Shown: positions 37,804 to 47,531, counted from the first letter of the stretch. The stretch is DNA of 64,000 nucleotides from Photobacterium sp. TLY01 (GCF_021432065.1 NZ_CP090364.1:1502601-1566600); one strand, 5' to 3'. Notes: a model not told the origin generated them from the letters alone. Numbers and translations are program-made.

Positions 37804-38340
37804 GTGCTGGAACTTACCACGAAAAGATGCGTACTCCGTCCACTCACCCTGAGTGATGCCGGGGCTTTGTTTGATATTTTCTCTGATCCGGACGTAATGC
37901 GATATTGGGATAGCAGCCCATGGCAATCCATTGACGAGGCAAACGACTATATACAGGCATCAAAACCTTCATTGGATGAGCCGGAAAAACTAGTCTTGGG
38001 TATTTATGAACAATCCGGGCAGCGGTTGTTAGGCAAGTGTATGCTTTTCAATATCGATCAATATTCGCGCAGAGCCGAGCTGGGTTTTGGTCTTTCCAAA
38101 GCCCACTGGGGCAGAGGGATTGTCCATGAAGCCACTTTTGCTCTGATTCAGTTTGCTTTTCAGGAAATGCAGCTCAACAGAATCGAGGCAGAAATTAGCC
38201 CGGATAACACAGGCTCGGCAAAAGTCTTGACCAAATTGGGGTTCACCCAGGAAGGCTATTTGCCTGAAAGATGGATTGTTGATGGCAGAATGTCTGATTC
38301 AGCAATTTATGGTCTGCTTGCCAGGCAATGGCGTGTCTGA
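37804..38340 (+). CDS. GNAT N-acetyltransferase, RimJ/RimL type
   Basis: 178 residues, GTG start after AAGGGG. Acetyltransf_3 pattern: N-terminal LTTKRCVLRPLTLSDAGALF, central LGFGLSKAHWGRGIVHEATFALIQFAF with acetyl-CoA-binding WGRGIV, and NRIEAEISPDNTGSAKVLTKLGFTQEGYL. Such enzymes acetylate ribosomal N-termini or amine-bearing small molecules, including antibiotics; the substrate here is unknown. First of a run of small same-strand genes (37804-40976). Confidence 0.88.
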   Translation: MLELTTKRCVLRPLTLSDAGALFDIFSDPDVMRYWDSSPWQSIDEANDYIQASKPSLDEPEKLVLGIYEQSGQRLLGKCMLFNIDQYSRRAELGFGLSKAHWGRGIVHEATFALIQFAFQEMQLNRIEAEISPDNTGSAKVLTKLGFTQEGYLPERWIVDGRMSDSAIYGLLARQWRV

Positions 38341-38529
38341 AGCCGTTTGTCTGCTTTGTGGTCCTGCCGATTGCAAACCCCAAAAAACAAACCTGTTGTG
38401 ACTTGATTCGTCATGAAAACGGCCAGGAAGCATATGTCATACGAACTGACGTTACAGAATATTCGTGTGAAGGCTTTTATGAGCAATACTTACAGGGATA
38501 CATTGCGCAATGGCAGATAGGAGGCAGAT

Positions 38530-38910
38530 ATGTTTACTGTTGAAAAGGTCGGTAGCGACAGGCTTGACATTGAAATGAGCGGTAAACTCGATTCAGAGGA
38601 GATGAGAGCGGCGTTGGATGAATTGCTGGATAAATCAGCAGAGATTGAACATGGCAAAATGCTGTTTGATATCGTGGAATACCATTTGCCTTCCATGGGG
38701 GCGATTGGGGTTGAGCTGTCTCGCTTTCCGTCAATGATGAGGTTTATCCGGAAATTTGATCGGGCGGTGGTGTTATCCGATACAAACTGGGTCAAAAAAG
38801 TCAGTGAAGCCGAAGGTTTCTTGATTCCTGGCCTGACGATTAAATCCTTTAACCGCGATCAGCGTGATCAAGCCGAGGCTTGGCTGGAAGGGTTCGGTAC
38901 CGACTCTTGA
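38530..38910 (+). CDS. SpoIIAA-like / STAS-type protein
   Basis: 126 residues of the SpoIIAA-like family (two-strand, helix, beta-alpha repeats): MFTVEKVGSDRLDIEMSG, KMLFDIVEYHLPSM, KFDRAVVLSDTNWVKKV, then a C-terminal helix DQAEAWLEGF. Known members bind small hydrophobic ligands or have unresolved functions. ATG 38530 has GGAGG nearby. The 189 bp upstream (38341-38529) hold no gene I can support. Confidence 0.82.
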   Translation: MFTVEKVGSDRLDIEMSGKLDSEEMRAALDELLDKSAEIEHGKMLFDIVEYHLPSMGAIGVELSRFPSMMRFIRKFDRAVVLSDTNWVKKVSEAEGFLIPGLTIKSFNRDQRDQAEAWLEGFGTDS

Positions 38911-38952
38911 GAGACTTGAACCGGATACCAACGGAAAGAATAAATTCAATCT

Positions 38953-39591
38953 ATGTATCATGTTATGTTTGATGTGGACGATACGCTCATTCAGTCCAGT
39001 CAGTTTGATGAAAATTGTCTTGTTCAGGCGGTGAAATCGGTCACGGGTCTGGATCTCTATCAAAGCTGGGGTGATTATCCGCATGCGACCGACAGGGGCA
39101 TCCTTCGTACTTTTATTGAAATTCAGGCACCGGATGAGGATCTTGTTGATCTTGAGAGGCGAGTAAAAGCGGTTTTTATTCAGAATATCAGGGAGCGTTT
39201 GAGCCACCGTCCTGCACTCGAGATCAGTGGAGCCAAAGCCTTCTTTCACCGCTTACTGGCCGATGATCGTTTTATTGTGTCACTGGCCACCGGTGGCTGG
39301 CGGGAAACCGCAAGAATGAAGCTGATATCTGCGGGCTTTCAGATTGACGATGTCAGTATGGCGTCATCAAACGATCATTATTCCCGCGCTCGTATTATGG
39401 AGCTCGCCCGGGAAAGAGCGGGCGATACGGATTTACAACTGACCTATTTCGGTGATGCCGAGTGGGACGTTCGAACGTGTCAGGAGCTTGGTGTTAATCT
39501 GGTGATCGTAGGAAATAAAGTCAGTCATTGCCAGACGATTCATGACTATCGCAGTGACGTTCAGGCGCTTAACTACATTATTCATCCGTAG
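38953..39591 (+). CDS. HAD-family hydrolase
   Basis: 212 residues. Motif I DVDDTLIQSS (Asp8, Asp10), motif II SLATGGWRETA, motif III Lys in the MKLISAGF region, motif IV YFGDAEWDV. A cytosolic phosphatase of the phosphoglycolate-phosphatase-like subfamily; the DDDT-type motif I has Asp instead of Gly after the second Asp. The substrate is unknown. 42 bp after the SpoIIAA-like gene. Confidence 0.88.
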   Translation: MYHVMFDVDDTLIQSSQFDENCLVQAVKSVTGLDLYQSWGDYPHATDRGILRTFIEIQAPDEDLVDLERRVKAVFIQNIRERLSHRPALEISGAKAFFHRLLADDRFIVSLATGGWRETARMKLISAGFQIDDVSMASSNDHYSRARIMELARERAGDTDLQLTYFGDAEWDVRTCQELGVNLVIVGNKVSHCQTIHDYRSDVQALNYIIHP

Positions 39592-39646
39592 GGCGTCACA
39601 CGAATCATCAGCCGCCCGAGTTGGGCTGGCAAATCAGGGAAACGAC

Positions 39647-40417
39647 ATGGATAAAAAGGAAATCATGGCTTTATACAATCAGTTTGAGCGTATTGGGCAG
39701 ACAGCGCCCGGCTATGAAAAGCAAGTGAATGGATCGGTGATCAGATGCGTCTCCCCCGAGTTTCAGGGCAGCTACATTACGTATTTTCATTTGGATGAAG
39801 CGCAGGTCATTTCGGCGATCAAAAAGGAAATTCATTTCTTTTCAGAACAGAAGAAATCCTTTGAGTGGAAAACCTATTCCACTGATTCACCCGCGAATAT
39901 AGGCAAGCATCTGATTGAACAAGGTTTTTCCCGGGAGGATTCTGAGTCCTTTATGGTGCTGGAACTGGACAGTATTCAAGGCTCTTTGCCTGTGACTGCA
40001 GAGATCACAGAAGTTGATGATCTGGATGGTATTCGTGAAGCCATGTCTGTGCAGGAAAAAGTATGGGGTACAGATCATACAAGTCATGCCTTTCATTTAC
40101 ACCAGATGAAGCAGGCTTCCCCTGAAGATGTCGCTGTTTATGTTATCTATGATCATCATATTCCCGTTTCGTCGGCGTGGATTTTATACAGCGCCGACAG
40201 TCCGTTTGCCGGCATTTGGGGAGGAAGCACATTGTCCGAATACCGGTGCAAAGGCTATTACACCGCGTTACTGCACCAGAGGATGAACGATGCCAGACAG
40301 CGGGGAATTCGCTACCTCACGATTGATGCATCCGCGATGAGCCGGCCAATTGTGGAAAAACATGGCTTTCGGTTTATCGCAGAAACAACACCATACTTTC
40401 TTGAGGCCAATGGCTGA
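39647..40417 (+). CDS. GNAT family N-acetyltransferase, two-domain
   Basis: 256 residues from ATG 39647 (AGGGA upstream); an in-frame ATG at 39542 overlaps the HAD gene and is not preferred. The C-terminal GNAT domain (from about residue 110) has the acetyl-CoA loop GGSTLSEYRCKGYYTALLHQ and terminal DASAMSRPIVEKHGFRFIAETTPY. The N-terminal half has no clear motif. Substrate unknown. Confidence 0.85.
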   Translation: MDKKEIMALYNQFERIGQTAPGYEKQVNGSVIRCVSPEFQGSYITYFHLDEAQVISAIKKEIHFFSEQKKSFEWKTYSTDSPANIGKHLIEQGFSREDSESFMVLELDSIQGSLPVTAEITEVDDLDGIREAMSVQEKVWGTDHTSHAFHLHQMKQASPEDVAVYVIYDHHIPVSSAWILYSADSPFAGIWGGSTLSEYRCKGYYTALLHQRMNDARQRGIRYLTIDASAMSRPIVEKHGFRFIAETTPYFLEANG

Positions 40418-40443
40418 CAGACAAGAACCTGCCTGTTACTTTG

Positions 40444-40484
40444 TTTCGGCCTGTTTGCTGCGTCTGATTGCAAACAGGCCGAAA
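40444..40484. repeat. Perfect 15-bp inverted repeat (strong hairpin)
   Basis: TTTCGGCCTGTTTGC, 11-nt loop, GCAAACAGGCCGAAA. It lies 27 bp after the GNAT stop, without a T-tract. It probably acts as a terminator or mRNA 3' stabiliser. Confidence 0.7.
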
Positions 40485-40598
40485 TACAAATGCGAAAATT
40501 ATCCAGCCATTGCCATTGGCTTTATCTATTCTGATCTGAACGGATAGCGTCTGACTGTACTTGCTATCCAGCCTGGCCTGTACTCGTTAGGGGGTTAT

Positions 40599-40976
40599 AT
40601 GGATCGGAAATATGTCATGAGCAGTTTTATCTACGCTATCCTCGGGCTGTTGTTAGGTATCTACATGGCGGCTTCTCATAATCATGGTCAGATGGTGACA
40701 CATGCACACATCATGCTGGCTGCCTTTGTCGTCTCGTTTATCTATGGTTTGTGTCATCGACTCTGGCTGACCAACAGTTCCAGCGCTTTATCTCAGATTC
40801 AGTTTTATGTCCATCAGGCAGGAATTCTGGTGTTAGTAGTGGGATTATTTTTATTGTACGGCAATCTGGCAGCCCCTGAGATGCTGGATCCGATTTTGGC
40901 GTTAGCCTCGGTAGCGGTACTGGTGGGAATGATTCTGATGATGGTGTTATTTATGACCTCAGGCCAAAGTGAATAA
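40599..40976 (+). CDS. Small four-helix membrane protein
   Basis: 125 residues with four predicted membrane helices (about 8-25, 34-52, 66-84, 94-117). Histidines in SHNHGQMVTHAHIMLAAFVVSF and near YVHQAG sit as in subunit-I-like haem proteins (oxidase/NnrS-type), so haem or metal binding is possible. I do not recognise a named family. Start ATG 40599 with GGGGG upstream. Convergent with the ParB/Srx gene. Confidence 0.75.
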   Translation: MDRKYVMSSFIYAILGLLLGIYMAASHNHGQMVTHAHIMLAAFVVSFIYGLCHRLWLTNSSSALSQIQFYVHQAGILVLVVGLFLLYGNLAAPEMLDPILALASVAVLVGMILMMVLFMTSGQSE

Positions 40977-41003
40977 TCAGGGCGAGGTGAGTCTCGCCCT
41001 GAT
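40976..41003. terminator. Bidirectional terminator-like hairpin
   Basis: ATCAGGGCGAG, 6-nt loop, CTCGCCCTGAT, between convergent genes; the left arm begins at the last base of the membrane-protein stop codon. Confidence 0.7.
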
Positions 41004-41018
41004 CGCATCATACTGCCT

Positions 41019-42155
41019 TTAGTTCTCCGATTTCTCGCTGTCTGCGGGTGTCGCCGCTTTCTTGGCACTCTCTTTTTTCGCTTTTTGCTCTTCAAGAATG
41101 CGTTTCGGTGTTGATTCTTCTTTTTCCCGCTGGCGATAGGCTAAGGCGTAGCTCCAGCTTGAGGTTGGCCGGGTGAGTAATGAATCCAGCGCTTTGGTAT
41201 TCACCTCATCAAACTGACCTAATTCTTTGGCGGTTTTACCGGATGAGGCAATGGTTTCATCATCTGCGGCCGCCACAATAATGGCTGCTGCTTCTTTCAG
41301 CGCAGCCGTGTATTCATCGCGATCATTCAGATCGTAATCCGATACTTTCATTTTTTTACGCAGGTACTGGGCCCAGTGGTATTGCAGATAAGGTACTGAC
41401 ATCGGACGGATCAGTGGGTTCGCTGTTTTTCCTTTATCCGGATCGCTGTAAGCGATATTGCGCAGGAAGAAGACCAGTGACAAATACTTGTCATGCTTCA
41501 GCTGCTTCATCCCCAGATATTCGGGTAACTCAGAGGGTTTAATTTTTTCGCCACGGGTATCAAACAGCCAGATTTGCCCCGCTTCTTTCATTGCATTCCA
41601 GACCTCATCAATATCATCGCCAGCCAGACTCTGCGTGACTTTGACTTTCACCGGGACGCTGGTTCCGCCGTTAGGCATATCCCAGAATGTGGTCAGAATA
41701 TGGTGGCCGGAAAGCAGGTATAGGGTTTTGCCATCCGGTGCAAGCAGCACAGTCGGCAGGGCATCCTGGTTGCTGCCCAGTGGTTCTTCGCAGGTATAGC
41801 TTTCCAGGTCCGTTGGCTGAGACTGGTCATCCCATGTTTTCACGCCTTTGCCACCGTTGGTCAGGCAAAGGTCATCAAACATTTGCGCCGGACGCGCTTC
41901 ATAGCGGCCCAGGCTGGCAAATACTCTGTCAAAAGCAAGAACGGGCTGAGTTGGGAGCAGTGCATCCAGTTTCACCGTCAGCACGTCGCCCACCTGAATC
42001 GCCTGCGCTTCGCTGTTGTGATCGCTGTCATCGCTTTCAGCCTGATCGGATACGGTAGTGGCTGCTTTGTCTTCCTGCTCTGCCAGAGCAGAACTTGTTA
42101 CAGCAACACCTAACATGGAGGCAAAAACTAAGCAGGCAGTACGATGTAATCGCAT
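41019..42155 (-). CDS. Secreted ParB/Srx-fold (ParBc_2-like) protein
   Basis: 378 residues. Sec signal peptide (CLVFASMLGVAVTSSALA, cleavage near residue 25), an acidic linker, then a ParB/sulfiredoxin-type domain: VGDVLTVKLDALLPTQPVLAFDRV, and LYLLSGHHILTTFWDM with the SGHH motif found in the ParBc_2 family. The C-terminal tail is Lys/Glu/Ala-rich and probably disordered. ParB/Srx domains are nucleotide-using or nuclease-like in the cytoplasm; export to the periplasm is unusual and the function is unknown. Monocistronic. Confidence 0.8.
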   Translation of the reverse strand: MRLHRTACLVFASMLGVAVTSSALAEQEDKAATTVSDQAESDDSDHNSEAQAIQVGDVLTVKLDALLPTQPVLAFDRVFASLGRYEARPAQMFDDLCLTNGGKGVKTWDDQSQPTDLESYTCEEPLGSNQDALPTVLLAPDGKTLYLLSGHHILTTFWDMPNGGTSVPVKVKVTQSLAGDDIDEVWNAMKEAGQIWLFDTRGEKIKPSELPEYLGMKQLKHDKYLSLVFFLRNIAYSDPDKGKTANPLIRPMSVPYLQYHWAQYLRKKMKVSDYDLNDRDEYTAALKEAAAIIVAAADDETIASSGKTAKELGQFDEVNTKALDSLLTRPTSSWSYALAYRQREKEESTPKRILEEQKAKKESAKKAATPADSEKSEN

Positions 42156-42323
42156 GTGAGCTCCTCACTGATAAGGGTAGCAAATTGAGTTTAGCAAATA
42201 GCTAAGGTCGCGTTGTATAAGAAATAATACTGAATTCGGGTAGGGGAAGTATCAGATGGCTGTCAAAAAACTGTCGGAATGAAGAAACCCGATCAGAGCC
42301 GGGCTTCTCGTGATGCACAAAGA

Positions 42324-42683
42324 TCAGGCAAATCGTTTTTCGAGGTATTGAATAATGTCAGTCGATTCATACATCCATTCAACGTGCCCATCTTCTTTTT
42401 CAATTCGCAGACAAGGGACTTTACGTTTGCCGCCGCCTTGGATCAGTTCCTGTTCAAACTCAGCTTTTTTCGCATCAAGGGTTTTGAGGGGCAGTGCCAG
42501 CCGTTTTGCGCTGCGGCGGACTTTGACACAGAAAGGACAGGCATCAAACTGATAAAGTCTCAGCTTTTCAGCCGCCACGTTGACCTCGCTTTGCTCAAGG
42601 GCAGAGCGTGTCATTGATTTTGGCGTAAATACGGCATTCAGCAGCAGAATCACCCTGCCAAGGAACCATCGAACAAATTTCAT
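42324..42683 (-). CDS. Glutaredoxin-like protein with N-terminal hydrophobic segment
   Basis: 119 residues. After a hydrophobic N-terminal segment (FLGRVILLLNAVFT) follows a glutaredoxin/GST-N thioredoxin fold from residue 40: LRLYQFDACPFCVKVRR with Cys49-x2-Cys52, cis-Pro region RKVPCLRIEK, and ESTDIIQYLEKRF. Thiol-disulphide role; the first segment may anchor it to the inner membrane. Separate from the ParB/Srx gene by 168 bp. Confidence 0.9.
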   Translation of the reverse strand: MKFVRWFLGRVILLLNAVFTPKSMTRSALEQSEVNVAAEKLRLYQFDACPFCVKVRRSAKRLALPLKTLDAKKAEFEQELIQGGGKRKVPCLRIEKEDGHVEWMYESTDIIQYLEKRFA

Positions 42684-42972
42684 TGAAGTCTCTATCTCTA
42701 TAGCTCAGATTTTAGTGACAAGATTGTAACGTAAAAGCCTGGCTGGCGTCACCCGGGTTCCGGCGGCGACGTGGTGCTAACAGAACTGAAACACCCAGGA
42801 TGAGGGGCTGGAAACCGTTACCGGGTTCAAGGGTGTAAGTGATTGACTAAATTAGTTGTTTCTTATTGATAATTAAAATAGTTAACTTGAGCACAGTTGG
42901 TGCCAGCGGGCTTGAAAAACAAACTGGACACTCTATCATTTGCTGTAGTGTTGGGTGGAATAAGCAAAAGAT

Positions 42973-43326
42973 ATGGTTGTTGAATCTGATGGTTATCACG
43001 CGCTGATCGAGTACTTTACGGAACACCTGAGTGTGTTTGCCGCAACCGGTACTGATGCGAGTGAGGAAACCGTAGAAAATGTTGTCACGGATCTGATCGC
43101 TACAAACCTGATGGCGGTATTTGGCCAGAACCCGGATCTTGAGCCGGAATTTCGATTTAAGCTGATGCAGGAAGCCGATGCCGTTCTGGACGATATGGCG
43201 GAAATGTTAGGCGGCTTATGGCAGAAAAACCCGGGTATTGAGCAAATTACTTTCCTGGAAGATTACATCAGTCTGGTCAAAAACCTGTTTGACAGTGTGA
43301 TCAGTCAGCAAACGTCACACGCCTGA
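42973..43326 (+). CDS. DUF3802 family protein
   Basis: 117-residue acidic helical protein. MVVESDGYHALIEYFTEHL and IVTDLIATNLMAVFGQNPDL-type segments match DUF3802, a family found mainly in Vibrionaceae and relatives. Function unknown. The start lies after AAGAT; a terminator follows. The 289 bp upstream (42684-42972) hold only its presumed promoter and that of the glutaredoxin gene. Confidence 0.82.
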   Translation: MVVESDGYHALIEYFTEHLSVFAATGTDASEETVENVVTDLIATNLMAVFGQNPDLEPEFRFKLMQEADAVLDDMAEMLGGLWQKNPGIEQITFLEDYISLVKNLFDSVISQQTSHA

Positions 43327-43365
43327 GTGCAATGTCCGGAGCAGGACATCCAAAGAGCAACACAG

Positions 43366-43388
43366 AAGCAGCTGAGGCTGCTTTTTTT
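43366..43388 (+). terminator. Terminator after DUF3802 gene
   Basis: AAGCAGC, loop TGAG, GCTGCTT followed by T6. Confidence 0.88.
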
Positions 43389-43569
43389 GTACCTGGCATT
43401 CGCTAACCATAAGCTTTCGTTACATATTTTTTACCTTTGACATTTTATTGTCATATTCGAGCCGTATGTTAACGGCGAATTTAATGAGAATAGGATCACA
43501 ATTATTGCCCTGTACTGTGTTGGAGTGGTTTGGCTGGGGCAGAAATTGTGGCATTGACAAAGGTTCACT

Positions 43570-45618
43570 ATGACAAAAAAACGCACGCAACGGACAAGGT
43601 TGTCAGTTGTGCTTCTGATACAGTCAGTTTTTCTGCTTCTTGTGGTTATCGGTGGCTTACTCACATTTTTTGGTAATCAAGGACTCAACCGTGTTGCTGT
43701 TCAATTCGCCTCACTGAGCCAGCAGGCCTTACCCGTCGCCACACTCAATGCCGAAATGGTTAAGGGATCACTGGCTTCCGCTCAGAGTCTGACAGAAGTG
43801 ATCAACAGCCGGACAATCAAAAGTCTGGAAACGGCACTGAACACACTGAAAAGTCATGAGCAGCATGTCGAAGATGCTGTGGCTGAACTGCAACAACTGG
43901 CCACAGAACATGGCATCAGCTGGCTTGAAAATGATGTCAGTGCATTTGAAAGCGATCTCACCACATTTAATCAGCTCGTCTCATCCATTCAACAAACACA
44001 GCAGCAAATTCTGACCAATCAGGCCAAATTAGAATCTGACAAAGCCACGATGAATTATGCGGTTTCCTCGGTGCGCTCTGAAATGAGCCGGATCAGCATT
44101 GGCCTGTACGCTGGCGATGCAGCCGCGATGGGGCATGTCACCAACTTCATTAATCATTCCCAGGAAATGGGCAACAACATGGTGGCGCTGCTGTTTGAGA
44201 GCGATCTGAAAGAAGCCGAAGCGTACGCGAAAGATCTGAACCGGACCAATTTGTCAGGCATGTTATATGCGTGGAAAGAGCTGAATCGACTTAATCCTGA
44301 ACTGGCGGAATACTCAAGTTTATCTGTACCGTTTGAGATGGTGAAAGGGCTGTTTAGCGAGCAGGGCATGGTCGCCCTGAAGCTCGATACGCTTCGGCTG
44401 ATACAGGCGCAAGCTGAAAAAGCCGAACAGGCAAAAGTGCAGGTGCAACAAATCATGCTCAAGCTGGGGGATATGGAGATGGGGTCACAGCAGATGATCC
44501 ATGTCAGCGAGCAGGGAGTGTTGGCTGCCAGCGACAATGCCAAAATGATTTTTATTGCGCTGAGTGTTGCAGGTTTATTGCTGGCAATCCTTGCGGGTGC
44601 CTGGGTCAGTAAGACGGTTCGTCTTTCATTGCAGCGTCTGGATAATGTGATTAAGGCAAACAGTATGGGCGATCTGACCGTCATCGCAGACGAAAATGCA
44701 CCGAAAGAGTTTGCTGAACTGGCCAGTCTGCTGAATCAGTCGAATCGCACCAACAGTCACGCCATGGCGCAACTGAGTGAGAATGGCCAGGCCTTGACTC
44801 AGGCGGCTGAGCGTAGCCAGGCAGCTTCGGCGCAGTCTCGCCGCGCACTCAGTCAGCAAAGCGATCAACTGAGCACGATTGCGGCTGCCATCACTGAGTT
44901 AGAAGCTTCAATTAAAGAAATTGCGCAAAGCACCACAGAGTCGGAAACGGAAGCCGAAGCAGCCAACACGCTGGCAAAAGAAGGGGCTGAAATCATTGCT
45001 CGCAGTACGGAACGCTTGCAGTCGCTGGATGTACAGTTTGCACGAAACGAAGCCTGTATGATCTCGCTTGATGAACATGTCGGGAAAATCACTGAAGTTG
45101 TGGAGCTCATCAGTACCATTGCCAACAACACCAATCTTCTGGCACTGAATGCGGCAATAGAAGCAGCAAGGGCCGGTGAACAGGGACGTGGTTTTGCCGT
45201 GGTTGCTGATGAGGTCAGAAAACTGGCCAGCGAGACCAATCAGCAAACTGAGTCGATCCGCCGGACGATCGCCGAGCTGCATCAGGCGGCAGAGGATGCC
45301 AATACCGCGATGCAGGAAAGTCGCAGTGAAATGACGGCCTCCATTCATCTGAGTGGCGAGGTTGAATCGGCGATTCAAAGCATTCAGGGCGCGATTGCCC
45401 GCATTACCGATAAAGTGATCACCATCTCGGCTGCGACCCAGCAGCAGGAAAATGCTTCCATGGAAGTGGGCCGCAGCGTGGAGGAAGTCGCCAGTCAGGC
45501 CAGTCTGAACAATCAGCAGCTATCGACACTGGTTGAGGAAGCCAGAACGGTGTCGGACATTGCGCAGGAGCAAAGCAAGATGCTGACCCGGTATAAAATT
45601 CTGGACCCGGCTGTTTAG
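43570..45618 (+). CDS. Methyl-accepting chemotaxis protein
   Basis: 682 residues. Transmembrane helix 1 at about 15-37, a helical periplasmic sensor of about 280 residues, helix 2 at about 322-344, HAMP domain, then the cytoplasmic signalling domain with hairpin tip [23 protein letters not shown] and [17 protein letters not shown]. It relays ligand binding to CheW/CheA. The periplasmic part is Gln/Leu-rich coiled coil of the 4-helix-bundle type; the ligand is unknown. No C-terminal CheR-docking pentapeptide is seen. Monocistronic. Confidence 0.95.
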   Translation: MTKKRTQRTRLSVVLLIQSVFLLLVVIGGLLTFFGNQGLNRVAVQFASLSQQALPVATLNAEMVKGSLASAQSLTEVINSRTIKSLETALNTLKSHEQHVEDAVAELQQLATEHGISWLENDVSAFESDLTTFNQLVSSIQQTQQQILTNQAKLESDKATMNYAVSSVRSEMSRISIGLYAGDAAAMGHVTNFINHSQEMGNNMVALLFESDLKEAEAYAKDLNRTNLSGMLYAWKELNRLNPELAEYSSLSVPFEMVKGLFSEQGMVALKLDTLRLIQAQAEKAEQAKVQVQQIMLKLGDMEMGSQQMIHVSEQGVLAASDNAKMIFIALSVAGLLLAILAGAWVSKTVRLSLQRLDNVIKANSMGDLTVIADENAPKEFAELASLLNQSNRTNSHAMAQLSENGQALTQAAERSQAASAQSRRALSQQSDQLSTIAAAITELEASIKEIAQSTTESETEAEAANTLAKEGAEIIARSTERLQSLDVQFARNEACMISLDEHVGKITEVVELISTIANNTNLLALNAAIEAARAGEQGRGFAVVADEVRKLASETNQQTESIRRTIAELHQAAEDANTAMQESRSEMTASIHLSGEVESAIQSIQGAIARITDKVITISAATQQQENASMEVGRSVEEVASQASLNNQQLSTLVEEARTVSDIAQEQSKMLTRYKILDPAV

Positions 45619-45651
45619 AAACCACGGGCACAGACTTGTCACCGGGTTATC

Positions 45652-45678
45652 AACGCCAGTAGAATGCTGGCGTTTTTT
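45652..45678 (+). terminator. Terminator after the chemoreceptor gene
   Basis: AACGCCAG, 7-nt loop, CTGGCGTT followed by T4. Confidence 0.88.
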
Positions 45679-45698
45679 CTTTCCCTGGTAATCTAGCT

Positions 45699-46427
45699 AT
45701 GCGTATCCACGCTGTTCATAACCTGTATGAAATGCGTCTTGCCCGTTCAACACGGCCGTTTCTGGCCCGGGGTGGAAAAGTTGAGCGCTGTCAGTTCTGC
45801 ATGCTCAGAGCACACCTGTGTATCTGCAGTCATAAGCCGCAGATTGAGTCGGACGCTGCCTTCATGCTGATCATGTACGATGATGAAGTGCTCAAACCCA
45901 GTAATACCGGCAGGCTGATTGCCGATCTGTTTACCGATACCTTTGCGTTTATCTGGTCTCGCACTGAGCCTGATCCCGCCATGCTTGCGGTACTTGCCGA
46001 TCCCCAGTGGCAACCTTATGTCATTTTTCCGGCAGAGTACGGAACACCAGAGCGTGTCGCAAGCGAGGTTGTACCCGCGCCCGGCAAACGCCCCTTGTTT
46101 ATATTGCTTGACGGAAGCTGGTCTGAAGCGAAAAAAATGTTTCGCAAAAGCCCGTATCTGAATAATTTTCCAATGCTGTCAATTACGCCTGAATCTCGCT
46201 CGCGCTATCAGGTGCGGGAAGCGACCAAAGACAATCAGTTGGGTACGGCAGAAGTCGCGGCCCGGATCGTGGCCGGTTTTGGTGAGCAGGAAAATGCCCG
46301 AATGCTGGATCTTTGGTTCGATGTGTTCAGAGAAAATTATATGGTTGGAAAACTAAACCGGTCTTTGCCGCAAGACTCAGCTTTGGCGCGCTTAAAGCAG
46401 GCCGTGGCAGCAGATGCGACCCTATAA
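45699..46427 (+). CDS. tapT: tRNA-uridine aminocarboxypropyltransferase (DTW family)
   Basis: 242 residues. Zinc-binding ERCQFCMLRAHLCIC near residues 30-44, SAM-site region DDEVLKPSNTGRLI, the DTW-type motif as LLDGSWSEAKKMFRKSPYL, and TKDNQLGTAEVAARI. This matches E. coli YfiP/TapT, which makes acp3U at position 47 of tRNAs using the aminocarboxypropyl group of SAM. The start ATG 45699 lies 21 bp after the preceding terminator. Monocistronic. Confidence 0.88.
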   Translation: MRIHAVHNLYEMRLARSTRPFLARGGKVERCQFCMLRAHLCICSHKPQIESDAAFMLIMYDDEVLKPSNTGRLIADLFTDTFAFIWSRTEPDPAMLAVLADPQWQPYVIFPAEYGTPERVASEVVPAPGKRPLFILLDGSWSEAKKMFRKSPYLNNFPMLSITPESRSRYQVREATKDNQLGTAEVAARIVAGFGEQENARMLDLWFDVFRENYMVGKLNRSLPQDSALARLKQAVAADATL

Positions 46428-46571
46428 CCGTGCTTTAACCAGCTTTACATTGCTTACTTAATATAAATGTGCGCTTGCGCTGATGGATGCACCGCTAAAT
46501 ATGGATTGTGTCACAGTCTGTATGTGCTGATAAATGGATAATTTTTGCAGCGTAAAATAATGGAGACAACG

Positions 46572-47486
46572 ATGTATTACGGCTTCGATGTGGGCGGCAC
46601 TAAAATTGAATTTGGTGCGTTCAACGAACAACTTGAGCGAGTGGCCACTGAGCGTGTGCCGACGCCGGGTGATGATTATGAGGCGTTAATTGAAACGCTG
46701 GTGACGCTTATCCAAAAAGCAGATGAACGTTTTCAGTGTACCGGAAAAGTTGGTATCGGAATTCCCGGTATGGAAGATGCCGAAAATGGTACCGTGCTGA
46801 CGTCTAATATCCCTGCTGCAAAAGGCCGTCATCTGCGTCGGGATCTTGAAAGCCGTCTTGGCCGTACGGTCAGCATAGATAACGATGCAAATTGTTTTGC
46901 ATTGTCTGAAGCGTGGGATGAAGCATTACGGGATGAGCCGTCTGTACTGGGTTTGATTTTAGGCACCGGATTTGGCGGTGGTTTAGTCTTCAACGGGAAA
47001 GTCTTTTCCGGTAAGAACCATGTGGCTGGTGAACTGGGCCATACACGTTTGCCGATTGATGCCTGGTTTCACCTGGGCGATAAAGCCCCGTTGTTCCAGT
47101 GCGGCTGTGACAACAAAGGCTGTATTGATAACTATCTGTCCGGACGCGGTTTTGAACAGCTGTATGCGCATTACTTCGGTGAGAAGGTCCCGGCGGTGGA
47201 GATCATTCAGCAGTACAACCAAGGCGAAGCGAAAGCCGTTGAGCATGTGGAGCGTTTTGTTGAGCTGCTGGCCATTTGTCTGGGGAATTTGCTGACCGGT
47301 CTGGATCCGCATGTGGTGGTACTGGGTGGCGGTCTGTCTAATTTCGAACTCTTGTATGATGAGTTGCCAAAGCGTTTGCCGAAGCATCTGCTGTCGGTGG
47401 CACGCGTGCCGAAAATTATCAAAGCCAAACACGGCGATGCGGGCGGTGTCCGTGGCGCGGCATTCCTGAATATAGAAACGGCCTGA
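46572..47486 (+). CDS. nagK: N-acetyl-D-glucosamine kinase
   Basis: 304 residues from ATG 46572 (GGAG upstream); an in-frame ATG at 46545 adds nine residues and is less likely. ROK-family kinase: ATP site [14 protein letters not shown], substrate motif [14 protein letters not shown] with catalytic Asp, GHTRLP, and zinc finger [17 protein letters not shown]. Phosphorylates GlcNAc recovered from chitin or cell wall. Close to E. coli NagK throughout. Monocistronic with a terminator. Confidence 0.95.
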   Translation: MYYGFDVGGTKIEFGAFNEQLERVATERVPTPGDDYEALIETLVTLIQKADERFQCTGKVGIGIPGMEDAENGTVLTSNIPAAKGRHLRRDLESRLGRTVSIDNDANCFALSEAWDEALRDEPSVLGLILGTGFGGGLVFNGKVFSGKNHVAGELGHTRLPIDAWFHLGDKAPLFQCGCDNKGCIDNYLSGRGFEQLYAHYFGEKVPAVEIIQQYNQGEAKAVEHVERFVELLAICLGNLLTGLDPHVVVLGGGLSNFELLYDELPKRLPKHLLSVARVPKIIKAKHGDAGGVRGAAFLNIETA

Positions 47487-47506
47487 CTCAGACCTTTCTT
47501 ATGCTG

Positions 47507-47531
47507 AAGGCACCCGCAAGGGTGCTTTTTT
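47507..47531 (+). terminator. Terminator after nagK
   Basis: GCACCC, loop GCAA, GGGTGC with flanking AAG/CTT and T6. Confidence 0.88.

Noticed and set aside
38328-38543. 71-codon ORF overlapping the GNAT and SpoIIAA-like genes
   Set aside because: It overlaps both neighbours, has no ribosome site and no recognisable sequence. A second tiny ORF in another frame (38413-38520) is equally unsupported; perhaps a decayed gene.
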